A stretch of DNA of 64,000 bases from assembly GCA_050084515.1 (NCBI GenBank), contig CM114274.1, positions 33,108,001 to 33,172,000 on the forward strand. The letters are read 5' to 3'. Positions 33,883 to 43,850 of this stretch are shown one piece after another; position 1 is the stretch's first letter; each line of letters begins with the position of its first letter. This DNA is from Blasia pusilla. Its lineage: Eukaryota; Marchantiophyta; Marchantiopsida; Blasiales. The notes beneath the pieces were generated by a model that did no database searches, was not told the DNA's origin, and saw nothing but the letters and a program-made list of their open reading frames with translations. The position numbers were made by a program, and so were the translations under genes.

Positions 33883-35371
33883 CGCCGATGCCGCACCACC
33901 ACCAAATTACCACCACCAAATAACCAAGTGACGTCGATGTCACTATACTATTCTAGCTCTACTAGCTATGGGTGTAGGCAACCTAACCTGTCATCACCAC
34001 AAGAAGCCTCCCACGGTCTACTAGTCATCACTCCACCCTCACTATCGGTAGCACACATGAGTAACACTACTCTGGAAATCAGCGTCAACCCTAACAATGG
34101 GCGCGGAAGCAAGAAGCAACGATGGACGGGATCCAAACACAGGAAGTCCAACGAAAACCCTCCAATCGCAAATGGAAATCAAGGTAACACAATCCACCAA
34201 ACGTGGTGCTCCCTGAATCCACAAAACCCACCACACAATTCTAACGCAATAGCTACTCCGCCCGGTCGATGACGTGCTAGTCAAACTCCTAGCACCTGAA
34301 AATATCACCTGCCTGGAGAGGCTACACCGTACTATGCGCTAGAGGTACATCAACCAAAAACCTGAGATGCATAAAGCGCCTAACACATCTCCGAACAGCA
34401 CCAAATGAGCTACAACAGTGTGTACACTGGCATAGTTAAGAACTCAGCAGTTAAGCGTCCTGCAGGCAGAATAGCCCAAAGATGGGTGACCAGTTATGCA
34501 ACACTCAAATCCCAAATCCTGCAAAAATTTCCTCACGCCCAAGCAAGCAAGCTTGCTTGCTTGCTCCTTGCTCCTTACTCCGCCTCTCACGCCCACTCGC
34601 CCCGAGCTACCACGAGTTGCCTCGAAGCCTCAAAATGCTCGAGACATGCCACGACATGCCATGCTTCGCCATGGAGAGAGGCCCAACCAGGGCGCCCCCA
34701 ACGGAATAGGCGTCTCCAACAATGATCAAGTCACCAACCAACCAGACCCTCCGATCCGCTGTCCACCATAGCTATCTTGAGCTAGTCCACGAAATTTTGA
34801 TCAGCAATTACTTCACAAATCCATGACCGAAATCAAATCTGTTTAGACCAAAATTCAATTGATCACCATACCTATCTCTCCACAAAAAATCAGCTACAAC
34901 CAAGCTCTGTACTCCGAGCTAAAAATCAGACAAACTTGTTGTCCATACACCTCCAGAATCGCAAATCCGACAGCGCTTCCGCCAAGTTTCATGCATGCAG
35001 AAATCCGCAACGCTCCACACACTCGAGCAGATAGCTTCACATGAGATCACAATACAAGTAGCAACAGGAACCTCTCACCCGATCTGGATCAACTTCAACA
35101 GAGCTTCCGCACTCCAAGCTCTCCACATCAGAAAACCGTCGAACACGAACCAGAATCTTCAATCCTTGATAACTTCCAACTCCCTTGACGAAATCCGGAG
35201 ATCTAAAGCGCGTTGGAAAGATCTCAGCAAGGCGCTTCTTTCCCAACCAACCACGCACCAGATTCACACCTCAAACATAGGCCACAAGCCACGAACATCC
35301 ACGGCTGAGTACACAATCAGCCCTAACCAGATCCTACTGATCTATAATCGAAGCTACCATCGATCTACTCG
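33883..35371 (-). other. Untranslated leader of the gypsy element
   Basis: About 1.5 kb between the 5' LTR and gag without a conserved reading frame. It contains a perfect 22-bp palindrome of alternating AAGC/GCTT units at 34541-34562. Such a leader would hold packaging and dimerisation signals in an active element; this is inference. Confidence 0.5.
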
Positions 35372-35382
35372 AGTTCTTTGAG
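35372..35382 (-). promoter_or_regulatory. Candidate self-primer binding site
   Basis: In element orientation the 11 nt right after the 5' LTR are CTCAAAGAACT. They are exactly complementary to AGTTCTTTGAG inside the LTR (complement of 35546-35556). No tRNA-complementary TGG... sequence sits at the LTR edge. This matches the Tf1/sushi mode, where the transcript's own 5' end primes reverse transcription. Confidence 0.6.
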
Positions 35383-35750
35383 TGAAATCCGTGAAAGATC
35401 TACTATCATAAAATATGTATACAATCACATACAATTGAGTCAAACCCACTCCACGATGGGAGAATCTAGGTCAAAGCTTGCGGGAAACACCATAGCCAAG
35501 AGCTCTACTCACTACCAAGGCTAACTCCCAACGCAACAGGCTCAACTCAAAGAACTGACTGTTCTTTGAGTGCACTCCACCTTATATCCTCAAACCTAAG
35601 AGCGGGCCCTATTGGGAAAGTCACCTCCAACTGAGTAACCCCCAACCCTATGTATGAAACCGCATCTCTACCAAGCCGCTACGGTCCTACATAAGGAATG
35701 GCCTCTACTAGCACACTATACTCTACGACATAATCCGTATGGTCATGACA
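35383..35750 (-). repeat. 5' LTR of the gypsy element (368 bp)
   Basis: Direct partner of 26108-26475. Ends are TG...CA on the plus strand. In element orientation it carries a TATAAG box (35581-35586) 30 nt upstream of AGTTCTTTGAG, which I infer to be the start of R. That gives U3 of about 194 bp and R-U5 of about 174 bp. Confidence 0.9.
35546..35586 (-). promoter_or_regulatory. LTR core promoter: TATAAG and inferred +1
   Basis: On the minus strand TATAAG begins at 35586. A palindromic CTCAAAGAAC/GTTCTTTGAG pair lies downstream, its second arm starting at 35556. A spacing of 30 nt from TATA to that arm is the usual distance to a Pol II start. The same elements exist in the left LTR. Confidence 0.55.
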
Positions 35751-37860
35751 ACTCTCTTTACAATTCATGAGTGACCTTTCTACTTTCTTCTTAATTTCTA
35801 ACGGTTAATCTCACGGTTCAGATCTTCTTACCCTTCATTTCCCTTGAGTCGGTTTGAGGTCTCTTCCCCTTCCGTCTAAACCGAGGCGCCCTTCCATTTC
35901 TAACTTCCGAAACTACAGCGACGGTTCACTATCTACAGTCTTTGTTGGACTCGAAGCACTCTTATCCTATCTTTGTGAAGCACTGTACCACTACTGCTGC
36001 CACCGCGAAGAAGTCCTCCTCACGACTTTCCTTCAATCAAAAACATTGTTCCTCTTTCTATTCTTACTCTTCATATATCTTGCCGCTTTGTGAAGACTCT
36101 CGCTGATTCCTTCTTCTACTTCTTTGCTTTCTTAGTCTTTGCTCTTTGGTCTTCGGTCTTTGTTCTTTATGCATAGTCTTCACACAAAGACTCCCTTTGA
36201 ACTTCAGCTGCAAAGAAGAAGTTCTTTAGAGGTCTTCGTTTAACAGTCTTTACCATCTTTCCACACCGCGGTCTTCAGTGGAGCTTTCCCAATTTCACAC
36301 TTCCATGCATCAACACAATTTCTGCAAAGCATTCTCCTTTACTTCCAATTGGAGCCTTCAATCTTTAATCAATACATGTCCCCGGACACGGACTTTGTAT
36401 GTGTGCAACCTTGCTTGGGAGCCATGAGGGAGCATCCTCCCTTTTTCCTCATTTTTTTATTTTTCAAAGAAAAATTGGAAAAAAATTATGAACTTTTAAA
36501 AGAATGGGAGAGGTGATGGGGCTAGGAATTGCATGCTCCCACCATCCTCCATCATAATTAAAAATGTCTCCTTCCTAGTTTCTAAAAATTTTCTCATTTT
36601 TCCTAAAATTTGGAAGTTTTCTTTGAAAGTAGACAAAAAATAAAATTGAAGGGAGAAGGATTTGGATCACGCGCTTCAAGTTTAGGGGGAAATTTTGCAA
36701 TTTTCTATTAGCAAGTGATGACCATACACCACCTTGTCCAAATCACCCCTTATGTAATTTTCATAATCACTTTAAATATCAAATGAAAAGCACCGCCTCT
36801 TCGATGATTGTTGGAAGATTTACCTAGGTCATTTGCGACCATTCATCTTAATCGTATCCCTTCTTCCGGCTTACACATTTTCATTTCCAATATATTTAGT
36901 ATTACATATCATTTCACATATATAGGAAGACAATATCTCTATATTTTGTAAGTAATCATTCACATTCATTTCACGTCAAGCATGTATTTATTCATTTGAT
37001 ATTTCATGTATTCTATCTAATATGTGGATTTTCCACTACTTAATCGCAATGGCAACATTTTGATCCAGATGGGCATACTCGGTCACTCGATCAAATTAAG
37101 AATTAAGTCTTAGTTATTCATTTGAGGTTCTATCCATTCTTTCTTACTTGCAAAAGTAAACATCAAGTAAAGGTGAGCACCATTTCCACTGCGCGTCATG
37201 TAACCTACCTCAATAAAACCAAGGATTAACTTTTTACTACAACTCAACAAGATTTCTACTCCACATTTTATAAGCTAACTCATAAAATTCAAATCCTATT
37301 TTTTATTTCGATTTTTCATAATCCAAATCTGTTGTCAGGTCGCATACTTCTTAACATTTTATTTTAAATATGGATGGGGCATGACACGGGCATCCTATTA
37401 TGAATCCACCTGCTTTCAACACAAAACGAACAATTATGTGTAAGCCGCACTTGCATAGTATAGAAAACAAACAACCATATTTCCAGTCATGGGACACCGA
37501 CAGGACTTTGATGAGTGGTGTGGACTGGTGCTGTACTCGTCCACAGTTCTCGGAATCTCGATGAATACGTAAGAATAATGGTACTTACGTACGTACCTCG
37601 CGTCTGTCTGCACCTGTGCGCGTACAAATCCATATCTCGACTTGAGTGCACTGCTCTGCATCCTTTCCTTTCCGTTCGCTTCCGAGAATCCGAGAACTAT
37701 TGTCGTCCACGCTGTCGATTCCAGTCTCGGGTTCCGGGACGCAACTGGTCGCTTCCATCTAGAGTCTAGACACGAAGGCGGATATCGACCCGTAGTTTCG
37801 CCGTCGCATCCCAGTTAGGGACTCCTCGCGCAGCCACTGCATTCGTTTTAGGGCGCCGGC
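35751..37860. other. Spacer, no gene supported
   Basis: Mostly AT-rich, with a GC-richer island at about 37500-37860. A fragment at 36376-36414 ('ggacacggactttgtatgtgtgcaacc') matches the right end of the hAT-like element at 40180-40215, so it is a truncated relative. No protein-coding frame could be supported. Confidence 0.4.
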
Positions 37861-38070
37861 GCTAGAGGCCCACTTAGTAGTAGTCATAGTTCTCTTGTTG
37901 TTGCTGATATTGTCTATGCTGTTGGTGAGTTTCGTCGTTAGGGGGGAATGCCCCTTTCTTCCTTTTCTGGTCCTGTTGTGGCCTTCAGGTTTTGACTCTT
38001 TGAGTCCCCCTATTTTGTACTTCCGATGGGTTTTCCATCACTCGTTTTTATCGAAGTGAATCTTTGTTTT
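37860..38070 (+). repeat. Dispersed repeat family C, copy 1
   Basis: Contains 'ctggtcctgttgtggccttc', 'aggttttgactctttgagtc' and 'cttccgatgggttttccatc'. The same series occurs at 42030-42150 (about 95% identical over 110 bp) and, more diverged, at 40940-41140. It resembles a 3' tail because the 40.9-kb copy follows the retroelement ORF fragment at 40660-40920. Confidence 0.75.
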
Positions 38071-38431
38071 CTAGGGAGCCTTCTGTATCTTTTATGTTTC
38101 GAATATGTTTATTTATTATAGATTAGTGGGTAGCCCGTGACATGCGCGAGAGTGAAACTATGCTCGAAAATGTTTTCTCGATGGGAGAGAAATATTTTAT
38201 TGCTGTCCCTTTGTCAAAATCAAAAAGGTGTTTTGCATCAGAAATGCACTCTCCGATAATAATACGGATTTGATTTTTTTTTGCGTGATATCTCTTAGGA
38301 TTTTTTTTATTACCCGACACGGCTTTTGGTATGCTTGCTTGACTTCCAACTATGATCATGTTTGTTTTATGAATGAGCTTTTATGGTATTATTCTCTCTC
38401 TTTTTTCGACGTTACCGTTTTCACTGCATTA

Positions 38432-38622
38432 GGGCATGATATAAAAAGCGCGGTTCTTTTCTTAAAGACGATGATAGACTTATCCAAGAAATCCCTAGAA
38501 CTAATCATTTGGTATGATTTTATATTTTTATTAGGGCAGAATATAAAAATCTTGGTTTCTTTTTAAGACTATGATGGACTTATCCAAGAAAACCTTAAAA
38601 CCAATCATTTGGTATGATTTAA
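38432..38622 (+). repeat. Tandem duplication, about 100-bp period
   Basis: 38432-38522 and 38533-38622 both run 'gggca(t/g)(g)atataaaaa', 'ggtt(c)tttt', 'ttatccaagaaa(t/a)cc', 'aatcatttggtatgattt'. Identity is roughly 85% by eye. Non-coding. Confidence 0.75.
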
Positions 38623-39563
38623 AAAATTAGACCACTAAGCGGCCCTTTCATAGGGACGGGGAATCTCCCTTTCTCCACCACCTCTCAACAAGGCACCGGT
38701 AGTTTACCATGGTATTATGTTTCTAAAGATATTTACAAAATGTTTCAAATATTACAAATTTTTTTTTAAATCAATGGTAAAGTTTGATGTGTGAGAGCCC
38801 ACTTCAATTAAAAAATGTTGTGGTAGAATTACAAACTGCTATTGAAAAAATCTCATGATAGTTGGGATCGTAAATAATCATATACTAATGGGCAGCCCAT
38901 GCCATGGAAGGGCTTAAGAAGACTAATCATGTTGCACAAAAAAAATATTCTTGCTTCCCCGTAGAGGAGGAAACTTTTTCTTGCTACCTGTAGAATGAAA
39001 AACTTTTTTTCTGTTGTCCGATTGTCACATGTCAAACAAAGATGTATTTGCAAATAAAGAAGGCACTCTCCAATGATAAAAATGATTATTGATTCAATTA
39101 TTTATAAGTCATTCCCCATGACTCATTCAATAATTTGGTCGGTTTTACACATATTTCTATTTGAATTAAATTTAGATAAGATTTTCATGGTATTACATTA
39201 ATATAAATTAAAATTTAATATAAATTTATTTAAAAAATAATATAATATACTGGGAAAATGGAGGAATTTACACTTTGTCACTACAATGTTTTTTTTCAAA
39301 ATTAAAATGCTAATTAATCTCAATAAAAATTTTGAAACTAAAAAAATATCCTTTTAGATGTTTTTTTTTACTTTGGAACCTAATATAAAAATAGAAAGTT
39401 TTAAGCAAAGATTCATTCTTTGAGCATGGAAACGAAATCCAAAAATATTAGTTCTTAAATTATCAATGTTAATTAGTAAATCATCTATCACGTTCAAACT
39501 CCATAATATAGCACTTCCCTCTCCTTGTGCACAAATCAAAATCTCAACCAATCCCTAATCACC

Positions 39564-39566
<3 letters not shown>
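38623..39566. other. AT-rich spacer
   Basis: AT-rich with several poly-T and poly-A runs. The phrase 'gggcagcccatgccatgg' (about 38890) echoes 'gggtagcccgtgacatgcg' (about 38128), hinting at old repeat debris. No gene supported. Confidence 0.35.

Positions 39567-39611
<45 letters not shown>
39567..39611 (+). repeat. (TC)n microsatellite, about 22 units
   Basis: A 45-bp perfect TC repeat between 'acccaa' and 'tagtgaga'. Confidence 0.95.
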
Positions 39612-39613
<2 letters not shown>

Positions 39614-39879
39614 GTGAGAACGGACAAACAAAGAAGAGGTAAAAAAAAATTGGTCTTCTTGTGGTAGTGGGAGGATTTTGAGCTTTTCTGCGGGTCATAT
39701 AGGGCTAGATGCCTTTGAGGAATGGAGAGTGGAGTAATGGCAGAGCGTAAGAAATTGGGGTTTTCCACTTTGTGGTAGAGGAGCAGTTGAGTGAGAATTT
39801 TCCTATTTATAGAATGGAAGAACATGGGTCAAAAACCCTAATATCTCGAATAATCAAATAGTTGGGGGACCACCATGAT

Positions 39880-40215
39880 CACGGTTGCACGGAAATGGAC
39901 ATGTCCAGAAAAGTCCGGAAATATCGACGAACATGCCCGGCCCGCATCAGAGCCTGCCCGGAGCCCTCTTGGAGCCTACTGTAGGGCCTTGCGCGGGCTT
40001 GAGCCTGCCCAATGGGGGCCAAGCCCGCCCTGCCGGCCTCGTTGTGGGTCATGCAATGGGTGCGGGCTCCGTCAACTCAAGTCTATGCGGCGGGCTCCAC
40101 GCGGGCACAAATGCGGGCTCGGGAGCGCGCCACGGGTACCCAGACCCGCATGGACATGTTTGTCAAAGGACGGACATAAGTCCGCGGACACGGACTTTCT
40201 ATATGTGCAACCCTG
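39880..40215. mobile_element. Non-autonomous hAT-type element, 336 bp
   Basis: Termini are CACGGTTGCAC and (reverse complement of the right end) CAGGGTTGCAC, 10 of 11 matching. They are flanked by a perfect 8-bp target-site duplication ACCATGAT at 39872-39879 and 40216-40223. An 8-bp duplication with short CAGGG-type ends is the hAT signature. The interior is unusually GC-rich (many 'gcgggctc' and 'gcccg' words) in AT-rich surroundings and encodes no transposase. A truncated relative is at 36376-36414. Confidence 0.88.
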
Positions 40216-40659
40216 ACCATGATAGTACATTCTCATATGTTGAGTTTTCTCCATGTTGAAGCTCTATCAAAGCTCTATTGTGAGCGCATAGACATACCTA
40301 GCCACTTTTTGTAGTTTCAAGATCTGTTATATATTTCAAAGATTTGTTCATATTCTAATTTTTTTCACATTGTGAGTGTCGCCTAAGCCTAAATTTTTTT
40401 AGTTTGTATTTTTCAAGTTGTCTAGTTGGGGGTGAGAGACTTGCCATTCATGACGTTGTTCGAATAGCATGTATTATATTTCTTGTGAGAGTGGCACTAC
40501 TCCACGAAAAATTCCTTTATTGGTGCTGATTTTTATATGACACGGGAGGCTAAGGTAGTGGTGGTGAATATTTTTACTATGGATCCTATGCAAAAGTATA
40601 TTTACATACAAGTAGTGGTACAAGCGAGATTGTGACAAGGAGTTGCAATAGAAGTAGAG

Positions 40660-40920
40660 AGTAAGATCCAAGTTTATGGTCGTCTACACAAAGGACATCG
40701 ATTCATCCCACTAGCCATAAAGATATGTGGGGCTATGGGGGAGAGGTTTGACTCGCTCCTCATGGATTACACTCATCATCTCCACTAGAGGAATGGAGAA
40801 ATGGATCATCTCCACTTGACAAATGGATTATCTTTAGCTACTGCGCTTTTTTATAGACAACAAGTCTCCATAGCTTCGTAGTGTGCCCACGCCAATGGGC
40901 TTCTCAAGCAAACTTAAGCC
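40660..40920 (+). pseudogene. Retroelement-like ORF fragment, copy 2
   Basis: Plus-strand frame GHRFIPLAIKICGAMGERFD, then after stops NGLSLATALFYRQQVSIAS. It corresponds in order to the minus-strand fragment at 8850-9121. Family C repeat sequence follows directly at 40940, so the two may be the coding tail and 3' UTR of one old element. Confidence 0.5.
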
Positions 40921-40939
40921 ATGGGAGACACCACTCATA

Positions 40940-41140
40940 GAAGCCCTCTTAGTGGTAGTTATGTTGCTTTAGGTATAGTTGATTTTGTTTTTGCTATTGG
41001 TGAGTTTAGCTTGTAGGAGGATGCCCCTCTTCATTTTACCCAAGCGGTATATGGCCTTGGTGTTCTTGACTCTTTGAGTTCCCCCACCCACTCTTTTGTA
41101 CTTCCAATGGGTTTCCCCATCTCCTTAAATTGAGGTCTTG
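40940..41140 (+). repeat. Dispersed repeat family C, copy 2
   Basis: A diverged copy with 'ctcttagtggtag', 'ctattggtgagttta', 'gactctttgagttccccc' and 'cttccaatgggtttcc'. It aligns to 37870-38060. Confidence 0.65.
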
Positions 41141-42029
41141 TTTCCCCTCTTTTCTGTACGTCCGATGAATTACCCCATCTATACTATTATTAGAGAGTGG
41201 CTTTTTTCTTGCAAACACCTAACTTCTTGACACGTGGCTATAGGAAAAATAATAATTTGTGTGCATCATGATTAGTTCATTGGAGTACGCCAGTTATACA
41301 CTAATTTCCTTTTATTTGAATCTTGTTTCTCTCCCAATGCATTTGATGAAGGCGCTTCGAACTGATTCACGGTCCACCAAGCCTTGATTCTCACTAGCAC
41401 CGAGGGCCCGATGAAAACGCTTCAAGTGACAATCAAGTTGCTTTCTCGGCCATAGCTAGAATTTGGATGAAGCTCCACGAGGCTATAAAAAATGTGTCGA
41501 GACCACATTACGTAACTCACCAGGATGAGATGAAATCCATAGAATGACTAAAGGAGTGGTCAATTTTTAATTCCCTTCCTTCATGTGATGGGCCCAAATG
41601 AGGATAGCAGTAAGGACAAGGGACGTTGATGCAAGTCTCTCTCCATGAATTGGAAATCTCGATTCACTCCTCGAAAACCAAGCCACAAAATTAATTGCTT
41701 CTTTGTATATTCTGTATTACAAGGGTTGTACTCTATGCATTCTATATCCATTAAAAATTTCATGAACAAATTGACCCAAAAATGTATTACTTCTTGCACT
41801 TTGGATAAAAACTATACATCGGAAAAGACATAGTCTTCATATCCAAACAATCCGGAAAATACCTACATGGCGAAAAAACTGCCCATACCCTAACACTATT
41901 GATGAGAGTTCCCATCAATATTCGAGAAAAACCAAGGTTAGGCATTGAGCTAGGAGGAAGAATTTTAAAATTACCGATTCAATTTCTCAATCACCCGCCC
42001 AAAAACCGAAGGAATATGGGAACTCTTCT
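41141..42029. other. Spacer, no gene supported
   Basis: No domain, repeat partner or splice-compatible coding frame could be supported on either strand. Confidence 0.35.
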
Positions 42030-42150
42030 AAAGTGCCCCCTTCTTCCTTTTCTGGTCTTGTTGTGGCCTTCAGGTTTTGACTCTTTGAGTCCCCCTCTTT
42101 TGTACTTCCGATGGGTTTTCCATCACACGTTTTTATCGAAGTGCATCAAT
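42030..42150 (+). repeat. Dispersed repeat family C, copy 3
   Basis: Shares 'cttccttttctggtc', 'tgttgtggccttcaggtttt', 'gactctttgagtccccct' and 'tttttatcgaagtg' with 37947-38060 and is nearly identical to it. The best-conserved pair of the family. Confidence 0.8.
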
Positions 42151-42177
42151 TTCCTGCTAAAGTGTATCTAAAGAGCA

Positions 42178-42420
42178 GACCGGAATGAGAAAATTTCCAA
42201 AATTAACAGTTCTGTTTTGTTTGCACCGGTTCTCACAAAAATTTTCCGGACCGTGGTTCTCATTCATGTATGAAAGATTGGGAGCTTGCCGGTGCGGTAA
42301 ACACGTCTACTGAGTAAATTTTCAGAACACCCGATAGACAGAAAATTATTGGCAGGAAATATTACTCCTCTTTGGTTTCTCGACTGAAACGACGAGCCGA
42401 ACCCTGGTACTAGATGCTTC
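42178..42420 (+). repeat. CCGG-rich repeat, diverged copy
   Basis: Aligns loosely with 21500-21600: 'ccggaatgagaaaatttccaa' against 'ctggaatgacgaaaacttcaa', then 'cagttctgtttt', 'accggttctcac' and 'tttccggaccgtgg'. 'gactgaaacgacg' also recalls 'ctgaaacgacctc' at about 21698. Confidence 0.5.
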
Positions 42421-43109
42421 GAATCAATGGTGCGCAAGCAATAGAGTCACTGGAGGATTTCCATCTTAACCTTATCCAAAGAGACTGTACATATTGTTGA
42501 CCTACAAATAACAATAGAATGTCCAAGATATGGTTGTGCACTTTATTCGGGAAAAAAAAGTGTTTAAAGTACTTGCAATAATTGAGATCCGTGTCTTACA
42601 TACTCTTACATAGTTTTTTTTTTTTAGATTTCTCTTTACTCAGGTAGAGATTGCAGTTTTTACTTTTAGGAATTTTCTGTTCTCCTTTTCCCTTTTCATG
42701 TAGACAACAAATACATGGTCCGAAAAGATGAACCCCATGTTTATGACAAGTCAACGCCGCCAAGTGTTCCAGCGGAACACATGATATTCAAGTTGCGGGT
42801 GTCAAATTGCAGGTATGGAAATACATAACCCCTTAAGGATAAATCCACATGAAAAAGTTCGTAGGAATCTGCTTTGTATAAAGTAATATCCGTAGATATC
42901 AATGCGAGGATCATGTATATCTTGTCCACATGTGAAAAAGATGTTTCGAAAGACGATCTTATTATTCCCCCTTTCTTTTCCTCTCGTGCTATCCAGAGCG
43001 GAAAATAGTGAGCTGTCCATTTTATGATTGTTAAAAACCCTCACCTTTGAGACGTCCTAATGCCCGACTGTCTCGCATTCTATTTCGTGCCGTTGCCAAA
43101 TGCCAATGT

Positions 43110-43230
43110 ATGATAGTGTTAGTAGGAGTCAAATCATTCCATGATTGAAAGCCTCCCACCCTTTTTGACAAGATAATGTTAGTAGGGTCAAATCATTCCA
43201 TGGTAGAAGACCTCTTCAGTTTTTAACACC
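43110..43230 (+). repeat. Tandem duplication, about 60-bp period
   Basis: 'gatagtgttagtaggagtc' with 'aaatcattccatgattgaa' is followed by 'gataatgttagtagggtc' with 'aaatcattccatggtagaa'. The two copies are adjacent. Non-coding. Confidence 0.75.
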
Positions 43231-43850
43231 CTGAGAGGACCTGATGTAGTTGAAGAGTGCCCTTGAAGCTTGTCCAATAATAGCGACAAGCATAAGAACA
43301 TGTTGAGGATGTGCGGATGAACAAATGGAACTCTCCTCCCAAATAAGGTGGCAGGAGCTAGAGAGGTACGCCGATTAGAAGAGTCAAAAAATCTCCACAT
43401 TTTTGCCACTAATTGAGAACGTTCTAAAAAGAAAGAATAGTCATGCAGGACATTTGAGAACATTCTTTAAAAAATGAGTAGTTCTGCAAATATATATAGA
43501 TCACCTTTTTTCCCTTTGGAATTAATTAATTCCCTTTGGGCGATGTTAGGATCCCTTATAATTGGGGAGTTTGTCTAGACGTCATGTTCAAAAGATTTAG
43601 AAATAATTAAAAACTGCGTAAAAGACAACCCTAAAAAGTAGTCTTCGAACGAAATATGAATATATTGACATAATGGGTGGGTGAAGTTTAACTAAAGAAG
43701 GAATACATTAGCCTCAAAAGGAAATCATTTTAGATGGACGGGTTCCTTTGGATGACAGAAAACTGATGATAGGGTCTTGACGGGGTGTTAAGAGTCTCGT
43801 TCCATGGCTTTTGAATTCCTAACTCCTTCCACTTACCACCAGAAAACGTT

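Larger units (their letters stand above)
26108..35750 (-). mobile_element. Ty3/gypsy LTR retrotransposon with DNA methyltransferase and PHD finger
   Basis: The element is 9.6 kb, bounded by 368-bp LTRs. In coding order on the minus strand it holds: a leader (35382-33883), gag with two zinc knuckles, a linker, aspartic protease, C5-DNA-methyltransferase domain, reverse transcriptase, RNase H, integrase and PHD finger. The order protease-RT-RNase H-integrase is diagnostic of Ty3/gypsy. Numerous frameshifts and several stops show that it is inactive. LTR divergence of about 4.9% indicates an old insertion. No clear 5-bp target duplication is visible (acaac left, actct right), and the 108-bp R1 repeat on both sides of the left LTR is anomalous. 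Confidence 0.93.

Noticed and set aside
35372-35382. A conventional initiator-Met tRNA primer-binding site for the gypsy element
   Set aside because: The LTR edge lacks TGGTATCAGAG. A TGGTAGCTTC word about 24 nt further in matches only the first five bases, so tRNA priming is not supported.
26103-35755. A 5-bp target-site duplication around the gypsy element
   Set aside because: The flanks acaac (left) and actct (right) do not match, and the left flank is occupied by repeat R1, so none is claimed.
39875-40259. 113- and 124-codon Gly/Pro/Arg-rich open frames at 39.9-40.26 kb
   Set aside because: They lie within the GC-rich interior of a 336-bp hAT-type element with terminal repeats and target duplication, which explains the sequence without a protein.
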